Source of the DNA: Saccharicrinis sp963665705
GTDB lineage: Bacteria > Bacteroidota > Bacteroidia > Bacteroidales > Marinilabiliaceae
Assembly (NCBI GenBank): GCA_963665705.1
Contig: OY762448.1
Coordinates: 5,022,001 to 5,086,000 of the forward strand
DNA length: 64,000 nucleotides
Direction of reading: 5' to 3'
Part shown: piece after piece, positions 62,075 to 64,000 of the stretch
How the letters are laid out: each line of letters begins with the position of its first letter
Numbering within the stretch: position 1 is the first letter of the stretch
Notes under the pieces: generated by a model
The model's database searches: none
What the model was told of the DNA's origin: nothing
The model's input: only the letters and a program-made list of their open reading frames with translations
Program-made: the position numbers and the translations under genes

Positions 62075-63175
62075 ATGCATATTCCCTTTCTTAATCTTAA
62101 GCGACAAAATATTCTATACAAGGATGAAATAATGCAAGCTGTTGAATCTGTTATTGATTCCGGATGGTATATTTTAGGTGAACAAGTTGAACGGTTTGAA
62201 AAATCCTTATCAAATTACATTGGAGTTAAACACGCTATTGGTGTTGGCAATGGTTTAGATGCCTTAACTTTAATTATAAGAGGCTATAAAGAACTTGGAA
62301 TTTTAACAACTGGTGATGAAATTATTGTTCCTGCAAATACATACATCGCCACAATTCTATCCGTAATTGAAAATGGATTAATCCCAGTTTTTGTAGAACC
62401 CAAAGAATCTACACTCAATTTAGATCCTGAGAAAATTAAAGAGCGTATAACTTCAAAAACAAAAGCCATATTAACTGTACACTTATATGGTCAGGTTACC
62501 GATGTTGATAATTTATTAGAAATTGCCAAGGATAATAAATTGTTGTTATTCGAGGACAATGCTCAAGCAATAGGAGCAGATTATAACAATATTAAATCAG
62601 GAGCATTAGGTGATGCTGCTGCATTTAGTTTTTATCCAGGTAAAAATTTAGGAGCTCTTGGAGATGGAGGAGCTATTACTACGAACAATTCAAAACTTGC
62701 AGAAATTATTAAAGCCATAAGAAATTATGGATCCTCTGAAAAATATAAAAACAAATATATTGGAGTAAATTCTAGATTGGATGAAACACAGGCTGCTATT
62801 TTAAATGTAAAATTAAAATATCTAGATCAAGAAAATGAAAGAAGAAGACAAATAGCTGACATTTATCTTTCTAAAATAAACAATAATAAAATAGTTTTAC
62901 CTTCAATTTCAAATAGAAAAGCACATGTTTGGCATTTATTTGTTGTTAGATGTAATCAAAAACATCAATTCATGGAGTTTCTGTCATCCAAAGGTATCGG
63001 AACAATGAGTCACTATCCTATTCCGCCTCACAAACAAGAAGCTCTAAAGGAATTTTCAACTTTGACATTACCTATAAGTGAATTATTACATCAAGAAGTT
63101 GTTAGCATTCCATTATATCCTACTCTGAAGGAAAACGAAATTGACTATATCATTGATTGTATAAACAAATTTTAA
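62075..63175 (+). CDS. DegT/DnrJ/EryC1 aminotransferase, FdtB-like
   Basis: The 366-residue PLP enzyme has DSGWYILGEQVERFE at residues 29-43, GNGLDAL (PLP phosphate), FEDNAQAIGADY with the PLP-binding Asp, and the Schiff-base Lys in FSFYPGKNLGALGDGGA. It would transfer an amino group to a 3-keto-6-deoxy sugar nucleotide made by the FdtA-like enzymes. Products such as dTDP-Fuc3N or dTDP-Qui3N are plausible. The FemAB-like acyltransferase may act next. FdtB or QdtB cannot be told apart here. Confidence 0.9.
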   Translation: MHIPFLNLKRQNILYKDEIMQAVESVIDSGWYILGEQVERFEKSLSNYIGVKHAIGVGNGLDALTLIIRGYKELGILTTGDEIIVPANTYIATILSVIENGLIPVFVEPKESTLNLDPEKIKERITSKTKAILTVHLYGQVTDVDNLLEIAKDNKLLLFEDNAQAIGADYNNIKSGALGDAAAFSFYPGKNLGALGDGGAITTNNSKLAEIIKAIRNYGSSEKYKNKYIGVNSRLDETQAAILNVKLKYLDQENERRRQIADIYLSKINNNKIVLPSISNRKAHVWHLFVVRCNQKHQFMEFLSSKGIGTMSHYPIPPHKQEALKEFSTLTLPISELLHQEVVSIPLYPTLKENEIDYIIDCINKF

Positions 63176-63191
63176 TTATAAATTAAGCAAA

Positions 63192-63845
63192 ATGGATATC
63201 CATATTTTCAACAAAAGAAACTCACTTTTTAATCAGTTTATTGCCGAAATCAGGGATCAGGAAATTCAAAAAGATCCCCTAAGGTTTAGAAAAAACATTG
63301 AAAGAATGGGTGAGATTCTTGCCTATGAAATTAGCAAAGAGTTAAACTATAAAGCAATTGATATACAAACCCCACTTGGTGTTTCTCACGAATATGTTTA
63401 CGAAGAAAATGTTGTTATCGCAACCATCTTAAGAGCAGGATTACCCTTACATCAAGGCGTATTGAACTATTTTGACAGTGCCGAAAACTGCTTTGTTTCA
63501 GCTTACCGAAAATATAATGAAAAGGGAGATTTTGATATTCATATTGAATATATCTCATCTCCTTCTCTAGATGGGAAAACCGTTATTTTAACAGATCCTA
63601 TGTTGGCTAGTGGAGCCTCAATGGAATTAGCCTACAAAGCAATATTAACAAAAGGGAAACCCAAGCATATTCATATAGCTTCAATCATTGGTAGCGAAGA
63701 AGGAATTGAATATATTAAGGAGAATATGGGAAACAATAATGTTACTTTATGGATAGGCGCTGTTGATAAAGAGCTCAATGATAAAAAATATATTGTGCCT
63801 GGATTAGGTGATGCAGGAGACTTAGCATTTGGTACAAAACTATAA
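63192..63845 (+). CDS. upp: Uracil phosphoribosyltransferase
   Basis: A 217-residue phosphoribosyltransferase. VIATILRAGLPLHQGVL and TVILTDPMLASGASMELA are the PRPP-loop and uracil-site motifs, and the C-terminal GLGDAGDLAFGTKL is the usual Upp tail. It salvages uracil to UMP. It follows the aminotransferase by 16 bases on the same strand but belongs to nucleotide metabolism. It ends one base before the convergent folK stop. Confidence 0.9.
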   Translation: MDIHIFNKRNSLFNQFIAEIRDQEIQKDPLRFRKNIERMGEILAYEISKELNYKAIDIQTPLGVSHEYVYEENVVIATILRAGLPLHQGVLNYFDSAENCFVSAYRKYNEKGDFDIHIEYISSPSLDGKTVILTDPMLASGASMELAYKAILTKGKPKHIHIASIIGSEEGIEYIKENMGNNNVTLWIGAVDKELNDKKYIVPGLGDAGDLAFGTKL

Positions 63846-63846
63846 A

Positions 63847-64000
63847 TCAACCCCTTATCTTCTTCACCCATCCTTCATCACTGCATTGAATTAATAGATC
63901 AGCCATTGATTGATGAAGAATTGGATGAAGAAGTTTCTCCCATTTTTCAACAAGAGGGAGTAATGTAAATTTTCTTTCATGAAGCCGAGGATGAGGAATT
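63847..64000 (-). CDS. folK: 2-amino-4-hydroxy-6-hydroxymethyldihydropteridine diphosphokinase (partial, 5' end outside window)
   Basis: I found this by translating the minus strand from the edge. The visible 50 codons read IPHPRLHERKFTLLPLVEKW, then KLLHPILHQSMADLLIQC and a stop at 63847-63849. IPHPRLHERxFxLxPL is the characteristic C-terminal block of FolK, with the Arg residues that hold ATP phosphates. It makes the pterin diphosphate for folate synthesis. Only the last third of the gene is present. The stop is one base from the end of upp. Confidence 0.85.
   Translation of the reverse strand, partial: IPHPRLHERKFTLLPLVEKWEKLLHPILHQSMADLLIQCSDEGWVKKIRG

Noticed and set aside
63671..63871. 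66-residue minus-strand frame over the end of upp
   Set aside because: It starts inside the folK 3' end in another frame and is antisense to the conserved upp tail.
1..64000. Mobile elements, integrases and CRISPR arrays
   Set aside because: I looked for transposase-like proteins and for regularly spaced repeats and saw none.

Overview
The window looks like a chromosomal segment of a low-GC member of the Bacteroidota, probably a marine or sediment relative of the Bacteroidales/Marinilabiliales (the rank is inference). The reasons are the TAnnTTTG/TTTG promoter signals, few Shine-Dalgarno sites, a TonB receptor with an N-terminal carboxypeptidase-regulatory domain, the OM receptor-PnuT-ThiN thiamine set under a TPP riboswitch, and the protein families in general. 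No transposase, integrase, phage gene or CRISPR array was seen.

Region 1 (1-27391, all on the minus strand, 26 genes, open at the left edge) is a type II polyketide-like cluster of the aryl polyene/flexirubin class. An aromatic amino acid lyase at the 5' end would make the (hydroxy)cinnamate starter and a PaaK-like ligase could activate it. Two ACPs, three Cys-containing ketosynthases, two ketosynthase-like proteins without the catalytic Cys, a ketoreductase and two hot-dog dehydratases would build the polyene. A thioesterase, a methyltransferase, two CrtI/RetSat-like FAD oxidoreductases, a C45-type acyltransferase, a PAF-acetylhydrolase-like enzyme and several acyltransferases could release or decorate it. 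A LolA-like protein, lipoproteins and an RND/MMPL exporter fused to an acyltransferase and a methyltransferase would move the product to the outer membrane. The dialkylresorcinol genes darA/darB that define true flexirubins are not in the window, so the end product is open.

Region 2 (27537-32022) holds a secreted alpha/beta hydrolase and an M16 peptidase pair, one subunit with HxxEH and one without. Region 3 (32218-42606) is vitamin B1: thiN, pnuT and a TonB receptor behind one TPP riboswitch, then thiS-thiC-thiG-thiH-thiF behind a second. A small plus-strand lipoprotein/membrane pair lies between them. Region 4 (42683-50123) has a hybrid histidine kinase preceded by a ModA-like binding lipoprotein, an LPG-synthase-type membrane protein and a YfhO-like membrane protein.

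Region 5 (50308-53225) is housekeeping: metK behind a probable SAM-II/SAM-V class riboswitch, two identical tRNA-Glu genes flanking rpsT, and radC. Region 6 (53228-63175) is a surface-polysaccharide locus: glycosyltransferases, a Wzx-type flippase, an ATP-grasp enzyme, a GT39-like membrane protein, a FemAB-like transferase, two FdtA/WxcM-like cupins, a methyltransferase and an FdtB-like aminotransferase. The window ends with upp and the 3' end of folK.

All functions come from reading the translated sequences and recalling family motifs. No database search was run.
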